Position numbers and translations under genes: made by a program. A DNA stretch of 64,000 nucleotides from a marine actinobacterium MedAcidi-G1 (GTDB lineage Bacteria > Actinomycetota > Acidimicrobiia > Acidimicrobiales > MedAcidi-G1): the NCBI GenBank assembly GCA_000817085.1, contig JUEM01000002.1, forward strand, positions 1-64,000. Reading direction: 5' to 3'. Below are positions 46,356 to 54,627 of this stretch, piece after piece (position 1 is the first letter of the stretch; each line of letters starts with the position of its first letter). Under the pieces are notes generated by a model. The model was not told the origin of the DNA and ran no database searches. It saw nothing but the letters and a program-made list of their open reading frames with translations.

Positions 46356-47051
46356 TCACTCCTTTTTCTTTCCGCGAGTACCAGCAAGTAGAACTATCAA
46401 GAGTCTTAAAAAATAATAAACTAGGCGAAAGTTACGGTTAGATGGCTGTCCAGCAGATCGTTCTCTCATCTGAACGGGGATTTCTGAGATTTTAAAACCA
46501 TTTTTTGAAGCTATAAGTAGGGCCTCCACAGAGTCCATATATTCAACCGGATATTCCTTAGCGAAAAGCCTGATTACTGGTTTTCTGAAAGCGCGAAAAC
46601 CAGAAGAAGTGTCAGTAAATTTTTGACCGGTATAAATTCTCACCAAGAACCTTAGGAAGTTCATGGCAGCTTTTCTACTCTGGCCAACCTCGTAAGAATA
46701 ATCAGTGGAAAATCTGCTACCAATCACCATGTCAGAGTTTTCGAGTTCAGATAGTAGTGAAGATATTTGCGTTGGGTCATGTTGGCCGTCTGCGTCAAAT
46801 TGATACGCGTAGTCAATTTCTCTGTCAAGGCAGTAGCGAAAACCTAAACGAAGAGCTCCTCCAATTCCAAGGTTAAACGGCATGGAGAGGCACACACAGT
46901 CAAATTTTTTAGCAACATCAGCGGTTTCATCTGTTGAACCATCATCGACTACAACTATTAGATGGTCTGGAAAAAGCTCTTTAATTTCACGGATTACACT
47001 TGGCAGTGACTCTGCTTCGTTAAAAGCTGGAATGATGGCCGCAGTTTCCAT
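46356..47051 (-). CDS. GT2 glycosyltransferase, polyprenyl-phosphate sugar synthase-like
   Basis: 231 aa GT-A fold enzyme of the DPM1 type that moves a sugar from a nucleotide donor to polyprenyl phosphate. It shows AAIIPAFNEAESLPSVI at the start, VVVDDGSTDET, the DAD metal motif at 86-88 (FDADGQHD), IGSRFS and DTSSGFRAFRK. No C-terminal membrane domain is attached; the DUF2304 protein downstream may supply it. Likely products such as polyprenyl-phosphate mannose would serve the GT39 and PIG-V-like transferases of the cluster. Confidence 0.88.
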   Translation of the reverse strand: METAAIIPAFNEAESLPSVIREIKELFPDHLIVVVDDGSTDETADVAKKFDCVCLSMPFNLGIGGALRLGFRYCLDREIDYAYQFDADGQHDPTQISSLLSELENSDMVIGSRFSTDYSYEVGQSRKAAMNFLRFLVRIYTGQKFTDTSSGFRAFRKPVIRLFAKEYPVEYMDSVEALLIASKNGFKISEIPVQMRERSAGQPSNRNFRLVYYFLRLLIVLLAGTRGKKKE

Positions 47052-47092
47052 TAAAAGAACGGTATCTGCGCTTGAACATTTTTCTTCGACAT

Positions 47093-48007
47093 CTAAAAAG
47101 CATCGAAGTCTAATAATTCAAATTCTTTAAGTTCGAAATCGCGGTTCCTTTCAAAAAAATGAACGACTAAATCAAGAGGGCTGGGTTGAAATTTTCTTGG
47201 GACTTTAAGTCCATTCATCTCAAAGTATTGATTTTGACCCCAATAAGCAACAAAAGGCGTTTTGTGGTACTTGGCAACACCTGAGGCAATCGGTGCAATT
47301 GGGATTGGTGTCTTGTTCATGTCTATAGGAAATGCTTTTAGCAGAAGAGCTATTTTGAGCCCCTTGAGAGAAATTTTTGTACTCACGATAAAAGCCGATT
47401 CACATGTATGTAAATAGTAATCAGCTCCTGGCCTTGAAAGCCTCCACTCCAAAAGTTCTCTGTTCCAAGCAGGGTAAAATTCAGAAGGGTGTTCAAAAGT
47501 TTCAAAATCAAAAACTCCTTCTATAGCAATTTTTTTGAATTGATCAGATTGCAATTGAAATGTTTTTAAAGCAGTTTCTGATCTCGAGAGTTTTAAAAGT
47601 CGAAAATCGAAAGAAGGCAGTTTTCTCCATCCCATCGCTTCGGTCATCCTTGGTGAAGATTGCGAATTCGCGACTCCAAGAATCCCATCTAAATTACCTT
47701 TAATGCCGGCTTCGTAGCTATTTTCTATGGTTTTACGAAATAATCCTTTACCACGGCTGTTAGGTGACACGGCTAAATCAACACCTATACCTAAAGTGAT
47801 TCTTTCTCCGAGATAGTTTTGGAAAATTTTTGGAATCAAAGCGTAGTTGCTTATTTGCTTATTTGCTTCAAATAGATATCCAATACAAGCAGATCCAGAA
47901 GGATTTTTAAGATACTGCCATTCCAAGTATTCAACTGTTACATGAGTTTTAGGTTTGAACACGCCGTTTAAGAGTTGTGCAGTAAGTAAAAGATCTAAGT
48001 TTTCCAT
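47093..48007 (-). CDS. GNAT-fold acyltransferase-like protein
   Basis: 304 aa. The acetyl-CoA-binding region lies near residues 72-90 (GIGVDLAVSPNSRGKGLFRK), with the RGKGL version of the Q/RxxGxG/A motif. A second half (about 165-304) is less clear and could be a second degenerate GNAT domain. These proteins appear in polysaccharide and amino-sugar clusters as N-acetyltransferases. It overlaps the upstream two-TM gene by 13 nt and is followed by the GT2 gene after 41 nt, so it belongs to the same operon. Confidence 0.72.
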   Translation of the reverse strand: MENLDLLLTAQLLNGVFKPKTHVTVEYLEWQYLKNPSGSACIGYLFEANKQISNYALIPKIFQNYLGERITLGIGVDLAVSPNSRGKGLFRKTIENSYEAGIKGNLDGILGVANSQSSPRMTEAMGWRKLPSFDFRLLKLSRSETALKTFQLQSDQFKKIAIEGVFDFETFEHPSEFYPAWNRELLEWRLSRPGADYYLHTCESAFIVSTKISLKGLKIALLLKAFPIDMNKTPIPIAPIASGVAKYHKTPFVAYWGQNQYFEMNGLKVPRKFQPSPLDLVVHFFERNRDFELKEFELLDFDAF

Positions 48008-48342
48008 TTTTTATTTCTTTTAAAATAAATTATTAAACATGTGCCCAAAAGAAAAAGAGAAAATCCAAAGACGAAACGGAAAGTAGCTCTACTAGAGCAA
48101 CTAATAGATTGATTTATTGTTGGATCTCCAATTTTTGGTTTAGGGGAGACATAAACATCATAAGAGGGTGAATCTTCAGCAAAAGTACCAAAAATTGGAC
48201 TTCTGCAAGAAGCCTCTGGAGTATTTTCAAACGAGAAAATCTCTCCACCTGGTAAAGGCCGTGAAAAAGGAATTAAAGCAACCCAAAGTCCGAGAATTAT
48301 TAGAAGAGTTGCAGAGATAGGTAAGATTTTGTTTTTCTTCAC
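47995..48342 (-). CDS. Two-TM protein with extracytoplasmic loop, unknown function
   Basis: 115 aa from GTG 48342. It has two membrane segments (about 7-27 and 89-107) and a 60-residue loop between them with two cysteines (Cys46, Cys82) that could form a disulfide. The N terminus (MKKNK) and the C terminus (KRNKKWKT) are basic, so both are probably cytoplasmic and the loop is outside. No known family. It heads the minus-strand operon with the GNAT, GT2 and DUF2304 genes and is divergent from the lipoprotein SGNH gene by 37 nt. Confidence 0.68.
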   Translation of the reverse strand: MKKNKILPISATLLIILGLWVALIPFSRPLPGGEIFSFENTPEASCRSPIFGTFAEDSPSYDVYVSPKPKIGDPTINQSISCSSRATFRFVFGFSLFLLGTCLIIYFKRNKKWKT

Positions 48343-48379
48343 AGCACGCTGATCCTATACGGTCGGTTAGCCTCACCAA

Positions 48380-49417
48380 GTGTTTAGAAAATACTACAAA
48401 GAGTGTGTTATTACGTCCATTTGTTTTCTATCAGCATGCAGCTCTACAGAAACCGCTTTTGGAAATCTATCTGTAGAGGAAACAGTGACATCAACTGCAA
48501 GACAGGAAATCACCACCCAGACGGCAAGATTGCCAACTCTAACCTCGACTAGCTCACCTAACTTGACCTTTTTTACAGAAGATTTAACGCCAGCCTCATC
48601 TTTATTAATCGAAAAAGAAGTTGTTCTAGAAACAACTCTTTTGGACACACAATCAGATAATGGAGAAAAATCAGAAACGGAAAGTGTGGATTCGAGTGAA
48701 AATATAATCAGAACTCCAACAGAAAATGAGCCTTTAAGTGTCGTCACTATTGGAGACAGCGTTTCTTATGATGCAGATCTAGCTATAAAAGCAGTTCTAG
48801 AATCAACTAAAACGGTCAATGTAGAAAATAGGTCATTTGGGGGAGTTGGTTTAACTCAAAAAGGATTTCAGGGCTATCTAAAAGAGTCTCTCGAAAACGA
48901 ACCTGAGGTTATGACAGTAATGATCGGAGGTTGGGATCTGGCATTTGCCGAAGAAAATCAAAAAGAGTATGAACAAATCATAGAAAATTCAATAGAAGAA
49001 ATACTAAAAGTTTCTTCCCTGATTATCTGGATAGGAATGCCTCCAACCCCTGAGGGGGAAGGTTTGGAGGAAAATCGCCATCTAGTTAATCAAATTTATA
49101 GAGAAATTTCTGATCGCAAAATAGAAGTTGAATTTATAGATACAGATGAACTACTTGGCAGTGAACAGGGTGCTTTTGTACGTTTCCTAACTGGCCTTGA
49201 TGGTAAGACTTATCAGATACGTAAGGTTCGCAACGGCAAGGACGATGGGCATCTATGTCCATTCGGTGCTGCAGTTATAGGTAGATCTGTTTTTGAAAAA
49301 ATTGAAGAAAGGTTTCCCCTTTTTACGAAAGAAGACAACTGGTGGTTGGGGGAGTGGACTAAGGATCAACGTTACGATGACCCCACAGGGGGATGCTCAT
49401 ACATCCCTGTCGAATAG
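48380..49417 (+). CDS. Lipoprotein with SGNH-hydrolase fold
   Basis: 345 aa from GTG 48380. The signal peptide ends in the lipobox LSAC (Cys20). A Ser/Thr-rich linker runs to about residue 115, then the SGNH domain starts. Block I is TIGDSVSY (Ser127), block II GGVGL, and block V DDGH (Asp288, His291). In block III the oxyanion Asn is replaced by Trp (GGWD, residues 183-186). It is probably a surface glycan-modifying enzyme or a binding relative. It converges on the GT39-like gene and overlaps it by 21 nt. Confidence 0.76.
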   Translation: MFRKYYKECVITSICFLSACSSTETAFGNLSVEETVTSTARQEITTQTARLPTLTSTSSPNLTFFTEDLTPASSLLIEKEVVLETTLLDTQSDNGEKSETESVDSSENIIRTPTENEPLSVVTIGDSVSYDADLAIKAVLESTKTVNVENRSFGGVGLTQKGFQGYLKESLENEPEVMTVMIGGWDLAFAEENQKEYEQIIENSIEEILKVSSLIIWIGMPPTPEGEGLEENRHLVNQIYREISDRKIEVEFIDTDELLGSEQGAFVRFLTGLDGKTYQIRKVRNGKDDGHLCPFGAAVIGRSVFEKIEERFPLFTKEDNWWLGEWTKDQRYDDPTGGCSYIPVE

Positions 49418-50803
49418 TTCAGACTTTTTTGCAAATTTCTTAATTAATAGATCAATAGAAAAAGCTGCAAGAATAACCAAGGATGTTTCGGCAGCAGTTC
49501 GATAGCGGGTATTCCCAAAAGTTAAGGCAGCGGTAAATGTAACAACTGGAATCCATGCTGAAGTTATAAATATAATTTCTCTTCTTTTTTTCCACAGTTT
49601 TAAAATAGCAATTAGGGAAAGAGGTAATAAAAGCAGATATTGACCAAAACCTATTGAGGAAATTGTCAAAGATCTGCGATCGGCAAGGACGTCAAGGCGT
49701 AGCTGTTCAATGGGTTTGTATGCACCCCACATTCTGCCGATACGCGCAGGGGCAACAACTGTTATAAGCCTCTTTTTGTGATCAGCGATGTAATCAAGAG
49801 ATCTGTCTCGAACAATAATATCTCTTTGTGACTCGTCAAGTAGTTCACCATTTTTGCCATACGGGGGCGGTTGACCGCATTTGAGCTCCCAGTACCCAAG
49901 GTTTTGCCCGTAATAGGTGGAATCACAATTCGCTTGAACTAAAACCGTGCCCGCGCCGTCGGATAGAAAAACGTCCTCTTCAAATGAGTAAAGATTTCTA
50001 ATCACCCACGGAGAAATTACCAGCAGGGCCACTAAGCCAATAGAAAGGTAGCGAACTATTTTTATTCGCCATGAAATCTTCTTCTTAAATAGAATAACTG
50101 CTGCTACAAGGGGCAAATAGATGAGCAGTTCAGCCCGACACAGAGCTGCTAAACCACCAACACAGCCAAAAATCAGAGCGTTTTTCATTTTCTGGTTTTC
50201 AGCAAAAACAAGTCCGGCCAGAATGCATGCAAAGGCCGCAGTGATTGCACACGTTTCTGCCATAAGAAGTCCGTCATTAATCCAAATAAATGCATAAGTG
50301 GCAGTAAGTGATGCAGTAATTAAACCAAGTTTTTCTGAACCTATTTTCCGTCCGATCAAACCCGCAAGAACGATTGAGGGTATGCCTAGAAATATTGAAA
50401 ATATCTGCTGCTGGAAAACAGTTGTGAAACCAAGAAAAGAGCCGATTGAGAGCAGTAAGGTCCACATCGGCGGATGTCCCGCAGTTGGTTCCATGTGGCC
50501 AATTGGTGTGACTACTTCAACCAGTTCTCCTTCAATAGGTACTAAATCGGTAGCCCCAAAGAGGTAACGGAATGGTTCAGTGAAGCCAAGACCGTCTGCA
50601 AAAAGATTTGCCGTTAAATGGTAGGAGGAGGCATCACCACTTAATTGATTGTCAGCAGCTACGAGAAAAAAATACAAGAGACGTATGGAAAGCCCCAATA
50701 GACAAATAAGGAATAGAATCGTATTAAAGTTTACTTTTTTACGTATCTCATATTTCTCTTTGATTTCTATAGCGGTCCCCACTGCAGATTCACTTTTTTC
50801 CAA
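49397..50803 (-). CDS. GT39-like membrane glycosyltransferase A
   Basis: 468 aa polytopic protein (about 9-11 membrane segments) of the PMT/ArnT group that uses polyprenyl-phosphate sugars. The first outer loop has the catalytic acidic SGDASSYH, then GHMEPTAGHPPMW and NDGLLMAE. A large outer loop with two Cys (QANCDSTYYG, ELKCGQPPPYG) follows. It is a paralogue of the enzyme at 51632 and shares all these motifs. It starts with TTG and overlaps the deacetylase gene by 14 nt. Acceptor (protein or glycan) is not shown. Confidence 0.83.
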   Translation of the reverse strand: MEKSESAVGTAIEIKEKYEIRKKVNFNTILFLICLLGLSIRLLYFFLVAADNQLSGDASSYHLTANLFADGLGFTEPFRYLFGATDLVPIEGELVEVVTPIGHMEPTAGHPPMWTLLLSIGSFLGFTTVFQQQIFSIFLGIPSIVLAGLIGRKIGSEKLGLITASLTATYAFIWINDGLLMAETCAITAAFACILAGLVFAENQKMKNALIFGCVGGLAALCRAELLIYLPLVAAVILFKKKISWRIKIVRYLSIGLVALLVISPWVIRNLYSFEEDVFLSDGAGTVLVQANCDSTYYGQNLGYWELKCGQPPPYGKNGELLDESQRDIIVRDRSLDYIADHKKRLITVVAPARIGRMWGAYKPIEQLRLDVLADRRSLTISSIGFGQYLLLLPLSLIAILKLWKKRREIIFITSAWIPVVTFTAALTFGNTRYRTAAETSLVILAAFSIDLLIKKFAKKSELFDRDV

Positions 50804-51638
50804 GAGGTGAAAATTCCGGATCGACTATTTGCAGTTTAGAAAGATTCATTGTCGACGCTATGTCGCCAAGGGTTTCTGATGAAGCGTCCTTAAGAAAGAC
50901 ACGCATTTTACCTTCCATCTTTTTTCTACCGATCCAAGCGATCCGACTTGTGGCACGGCCGACGTTTTCAAGCTGATAGTAGCTTTCGTTTGGATCAAAT
51001 TCCCAAGGATGACAGTAGGTCCAAAGAACCTCTTTATTTGAAGATCGTCTCACGCCTATTTTTCTAATGATTGAGGGGAAAAGTCTGAAGTAAGCTCCTC
51101 CTAGGTAAGGAATGGTAAAGCCAAGAATATTCGTTACCGGACAAGGAAACTCTATGACTGAATTAAACCACCTGAATGGGTGTGTAGGTAAACCATCCCA
51201 TCCATAAAGAGGGTTTTTAGCAGGTAGAACGCTCGAAGAATAAGTAAAACCTACTCTTTGCATTATTGGGATCACCCATTTAGTTTCGGGTGTAAGTGAC
51301 ATTGTCGGAGCACGAAAGCCATTTATCTGTTGCCCAGAAATTTCCTGAAGTAATGTTTTTGCGTCGCTTAATTCTTGTTCAAAGTTACCTGGGTTTAACA
51401 GTTGAAGGGGTATGTGTTTATGGGAATGCAAGCCAATCTCATGTCCATCTTTTACAGCTTTCTTTATTACTTCTGGATGCTTTTTCGCTACATCACCCAC
51501 GACAAAAATTGTCGCTCGAATCTTCATTTCAGCAAAAAGATTTAAAACTTTTTCTGTCATCAATTTTGACCGGTCTTCAAAATGATCTGCAGGACGAAGG
51601 TCTTCAACATCTAGGGTGACTGAAATATTTTTTAGCAT
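50790..51638 (-). CDS. Polysaccharide deacetylase (NodB-like, carbohydrate esterase 4)
   Basis: 282 aa with no visible signal peptide. The catalytic Asp is in SVTLDVEDL near the start, then FVVGDVAKKHPEVI, the metal motif GLHSHKH, and the RAPTMSL active-site strand. The later part (TYCHPWEFDP) resembles exopolysaccharide-type deacetylases with a DUF3473-like extension. It lies between the two GT39-like paralogues and overlaps both, which suggests co-translation. It probably N-deacetylates a sugar on a lipid-linked glycan on the cytoplasmic side or before export. Confidence 0.87.
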   Translation of the reverse strand: MLKNISVTLDVEDLRPADHFEDRSKLMTEKVLNLFAEMKIRATIFVVGDVAKKHPEVIKKAVKDGHEIGLHSHKHIPLQLLNPGNFEQELSDAKTLLQEISGQQINGFRAPTMSLTPETKWVIPIMQRVGFTYSSSVLPAKNPLYGWDGLPTHPFRWFNSVIEFPCPVTNILGFTIPYLGGAYFRLFPSIIRKIGVRRSSNKEVLWTYCHPWEFDPNESYYQLENVGRATSRIAWIGRKKMEGKMRVFLKDASSETLGDIASTMNLSKLQIVDPEFSPLGKK

Positions 51639-53065
51639 GTTTTATCTTCTGAAAAAGAAATCGATTCTTGTTTCGTACTTATGCGAACCTTCCTGATCCT
51701 TTCGAAGAGAAACTGTATCCCAAAGGCAGCAAAAATTATTATTGAGATTTCAGCTGAAACGCGGTATCTGGTTGTTCCCATAGTTATAGCAGCGAGAAAT
51801 GTGGTAATTAAAGGCATAGCTATGAGTGGCAACAAAGCTCCTTTTTTATTCTTGAGTTTAATCAGACCAAGAATTGACAGAGGCAACAGAGCATAATACT
51901 GAAAAAGTCCTATAAGTGAAAGACTGAAATTTCTTCCCTCAACAAGTTTGTCAGCGCGCAACTGCTCTATTGGAGAGTAAAAACCCCATAAACGAGCTAT
52001 CCGCTTCGGGATGACATTGGTAATAAGACGTTTCTTGTTGTCCGCAGCGTAGTCAATGCCTCTTGAGCGATACTCCTTATCACGAACTGATTCATCAGTA
52101 GGTTCACCATCTTTTCCTACAGGTTGAGGTAAACCGCACAAATATTCCCAGTAACCCTGTTTATCTCCAAAGTAAGTTGCGTCACAATTAGTCTGCGCCA
52201 TTAAAATTCCTGAACCATTTGAGAGGAATACCGGCTCTTCGAACTGGATTAAATTCCTAGCGACCCAAGGCATCATCACCGAAATAACAATAACTCCTAC
52301 AAGTAAATATTTGATCAATCGTTTTTTCAGCGTCTCAGATGAAGTGCGTAGAATAGGTAATGCCAAAAAAGGAATAGCGATTATTAATTCAGCCCTTGTG
52401 AGAATTGCCAACCCTCCTATCACAGCGAATGCTGATACAAGGTAAAGGGAACTCTTACGGTATAGACGAGCGGAAAGTCCAATTATAATTGCCACTATTG
52501 GTATAACGAGAGTTTCTGACATTAGCAGTCCGTCATTTAACCATAGAAATGCATATATTGAAGCTATTCCTGCGGCGATCAGTCCACTTTTCTCACCAAC
52601 TACTTCACGCGCTGCCCAACCAATAGTCAAAACACCGACGGAACCTATTAAAGCAGAAAAAATTTGTTGAATAAAAACACTATCTAATCCGATCAAAACC
52701 GGAAATGCCAAAAATAAAACCCAAAGAGGCGGGTGGCCAGCCGTTGGTTCTATGTGTCCGACGGGAAGACTTTGGTTCGCGGTTTTAGTTAGGTATGAGG
52801 GGTCTTCAATGAAGAGCAGTTCTTGAGCTCCCCCGAACATGTATCTATATGGCTCAATAAATCCGAGACCATCAACAAGAAAGCGGGAAGCATGATGGTA
52901 GTAAAAGGCGTCCCCATTTAACGGATCTCCTTTTTCAACAAAAATCACGTATAGAACTCTTACAAGGAAAGCAAAAAGAGAAATGAGAAGCAGTTTGAAA
53001 TAAAATGGTCTTTTTTGAAATTTTAGAAAGTTGCCTAGAGGATCACGTAGCAATGGAATTATCAC
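51632..53065 (-). CDS. GT39-like membrane glycosyltransferase B
   Basis: 477 aa polytopic protein, a paralogue of the enzyme at 49397. Shared landmarks are NGDAFYYHHASRF, GHIEPTAGHPPLW, NDGLLMSE, the two Cys in QTNCDATYFG and EYLCGLPQP, and SPIEQLRADKL. It starts with GTG 53065 and ends inside the deacetylase start (7 nt overlap). The order flavoprotein, GT39-B, deacetylase, GT39-A on the minus strand is compact and looks like one operon. The pair may act at different positions of the same glycan. Confidence 0.83.
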   Translation of the reverse strand: MIIPLLRDPLGNFLKFQKRPFYFKLLLISLFAFLVRVLYVIFVEKGDPLNGDAFYYHHASRFLVDGLGFIEPYRYMFGGAQELLFIEDPSYLTKTANQSLPVGHIEPTAGHPPLWVLFLAFPVLIGLDSVFIQQIFSALIGSVGVLTIGWAAREVVGEKSGLIAAGIASIYAFLWLNDGLLMSETLVIPIVAIIIGLSARLYRKSSLYLVSAFAVIGGLAILTRAELIIAIPFLALPILRTSSETLKKRLIKYLLVGVIVISVMMPWVARNLIQFEEPVFLSNGSGILMAQTNCDATYFGDKQGYWEYLCGLPQPVGKDGEPTDESVRDKEYRSRGIDYAADNKKRLITNVIPKRIARLWGFYSPIEQLRADKLVEGRNFSLSLIGLFQYYALLPLSILGLIKLKNKKGALLPLIAMPLITTFLAAITMGTTRYRVSAEISIIIFAAFGIQFLFERIRKVRISTKQESISFSEDKTC

Positions 53066-53087
53066 TTTCAGTACCTAAAGAGGGCTT

Positions 53088-54521
53088 TCAAGTCTCGATA
53101 ACCTCTTCGTGGTAATCCTGTTCCACATTCACAGACCAAATATCATGATCAGCTCCGAGAATATTTTCAACACTTAAAATGGCAGTGAGCATAGAATGGT
53201 CTTGATTGTTGTAGCGGTGCATGCCGTTTCTGCCGACTGGAAAAATATTCTCGGCGTTTTGTTTCAACCACGTTTTAATCGTTTCGACATTTTCGAAATA
53301 GTTTTTGTCGTACATCGGGTAAGCCTTTGGCATCCGAACGACGTAAGCCTCCTCAACACATTCAGAATTTAACAGTCCCAGAATACCCATTTCGGATTTG
53401 CCAAGACTTATTAGATCAGCGTCAGGAGTATTCCAAATTTCATCACCTTCAGTAACGAAGTACTCAAGACCGAGACAAGTTTTTCCGTCTTTAACTAAGT
53501 AAGGAGACCACCTTCCAAAGTTTTGAACTCGGCCAACTTGGACATCAGGCGAGTGTATGTAAATCCAGTTATCAGGGAAACCTTCTTCTTCGGGAACCAC
53601 CAGTGCGACGGTTATGTGCTCACGAAAGGTCAGCGAGAGCGCAGCTTCTCTGACGTGTTCAGGAGCCGGGGGATCCATAGCCAGAAGTAGTTTAGAAATT
53701 GGCATCGAGGAAATTATGTGCGAAGTAAGAAAAGTTTCAGGTCCATTAGGGCTCTCAGTAATTACTTTGTTTGCATTACCATTTGAATGCTTAATAGAAG
53801 TTACAGAGTTCTGAAAAACAACATTGCTACCTTGATCTTGTATGAGTTGGTGGCATTTCTCCCACATCATTCCCGGGCCCAGTTTCGGATATTCAAATTC
53901 TTCGATGAGACTTGTAATTTCTTTCTGATTCCTCTTTGGCATTAGTGAATTTAATACGGCTTTAAAAAGAGAAAGATTTTTAATACGTTGTGCAGCCCAG
54001 TCGGCTTGTATTTCGCTTGCATCAACACCCCAAACTTTTTCAGTGTAAGTTTTAAAAAACATTCTGTAGAGCCGCCAACCGAACCTACTTACCGTCCAAC
54101 CTTCAAAAGTACTTACATCTGATGGCTTCTTGATTCTCACCCAAAGATATGAAAGAGCACATAAGAAAGATTCGAAAAGACCAAGATTTTTTAGTGCATT
54201 ACTAGCTTTTAGAGGGTAGTCATAAAAGCGACCTTTGTAGAAGATGCGACTCATTCGCGGCCTTAAAAGAAAGTCGCCTTCGTCGAGGATTTCATGCCAG
54301 AGGTCAGAAACCATAGGTACTTTTGTGAAAAAGCGGTGACCTCCTATATCGAAGCGCCAACCGTCTCTTACCTCAGTACGGCTGATACCACCAACGATGG
54401 AATCAGCTTCTAGAACCGTACTTTTTACGCCGTGTTTCCCAAGATGGTATGCAGCAGTAAGACCTGCTGGCCCGGCCCCGATAATAATTGGATCAATATT
54501 TTGATTGTCATTAATAGTCAC
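53088..54521 (-). CDS. FAD-dependent oxidoreductase, UDP-galactopyranose-mutase-like
   Basis: 477 aa. The FAD-binding motif IIIGAGPAGLTAAYHLGKHG is at residues 12-31, followed by SIVGGISRTE and FDIGGHRFFTK. These and FYDYPLKASNALKNLG match the family that includes UDP-galactopyranose mutase and protoporphyrinogen-oxidase-like proteins found in O-antigen clusters. Galactofuranose production is one idea, but sequence alone does not tell UGM from other members. It starts with GTG 54521 and heads the four-gene minus operon. The divergent GT gene starts 106 nt away. Confidence 0.82.
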   Translation of the reverse strand: MTINDNQNIDPIIIGAGPAGLTAAYHLGKHGVKSTVLEADSIVGGISRTEVRDGWRFDIGGHRFFTKVPMVSDLWHEILDEGDFLLRPRMSRIFYKGRFYDYPLKASNALKNLGLFESFLCALSYLWVRIKKPSDVSTFEGWTVSRFGWRLYRMFFKTYTEKVWGVDASEIQADWAAQRIKNLSLFKAVLNSLMPKRNQKEITSLIEEFEYPKLGPGMMWEKCHQLIQDQGSNVVFQNSVTSIKHSNGNANKVITESPNGPETFLTSHIISSMPISKLLLAMDPPAPEHVREAALSLTFREHITVALVVPEEEGFPDNWIYIHSPDVQVGRVQNFGRWSPYLVKDGKTCLGLEYFVTEGDEIWNTPDADLISLGKSEMGILGLLNSECVEEAYVVRMPKAYPMYDKNYFENVETIKTWLKQNAENIFPVGRNGMHRYNNQDHSMLTAILSVENILGADHDIWSVNVEQDYHEEVIET

Positions 54522-54627
54522 TAATACGGATCATAGAAGCCCAAAAGGGATAGAGGGGAAAATAAGCAAAAATTACTTCTATTGGCCTGAGATATTTCTC
54601 TAACTCATGTAGGGGTACGATCTAATT

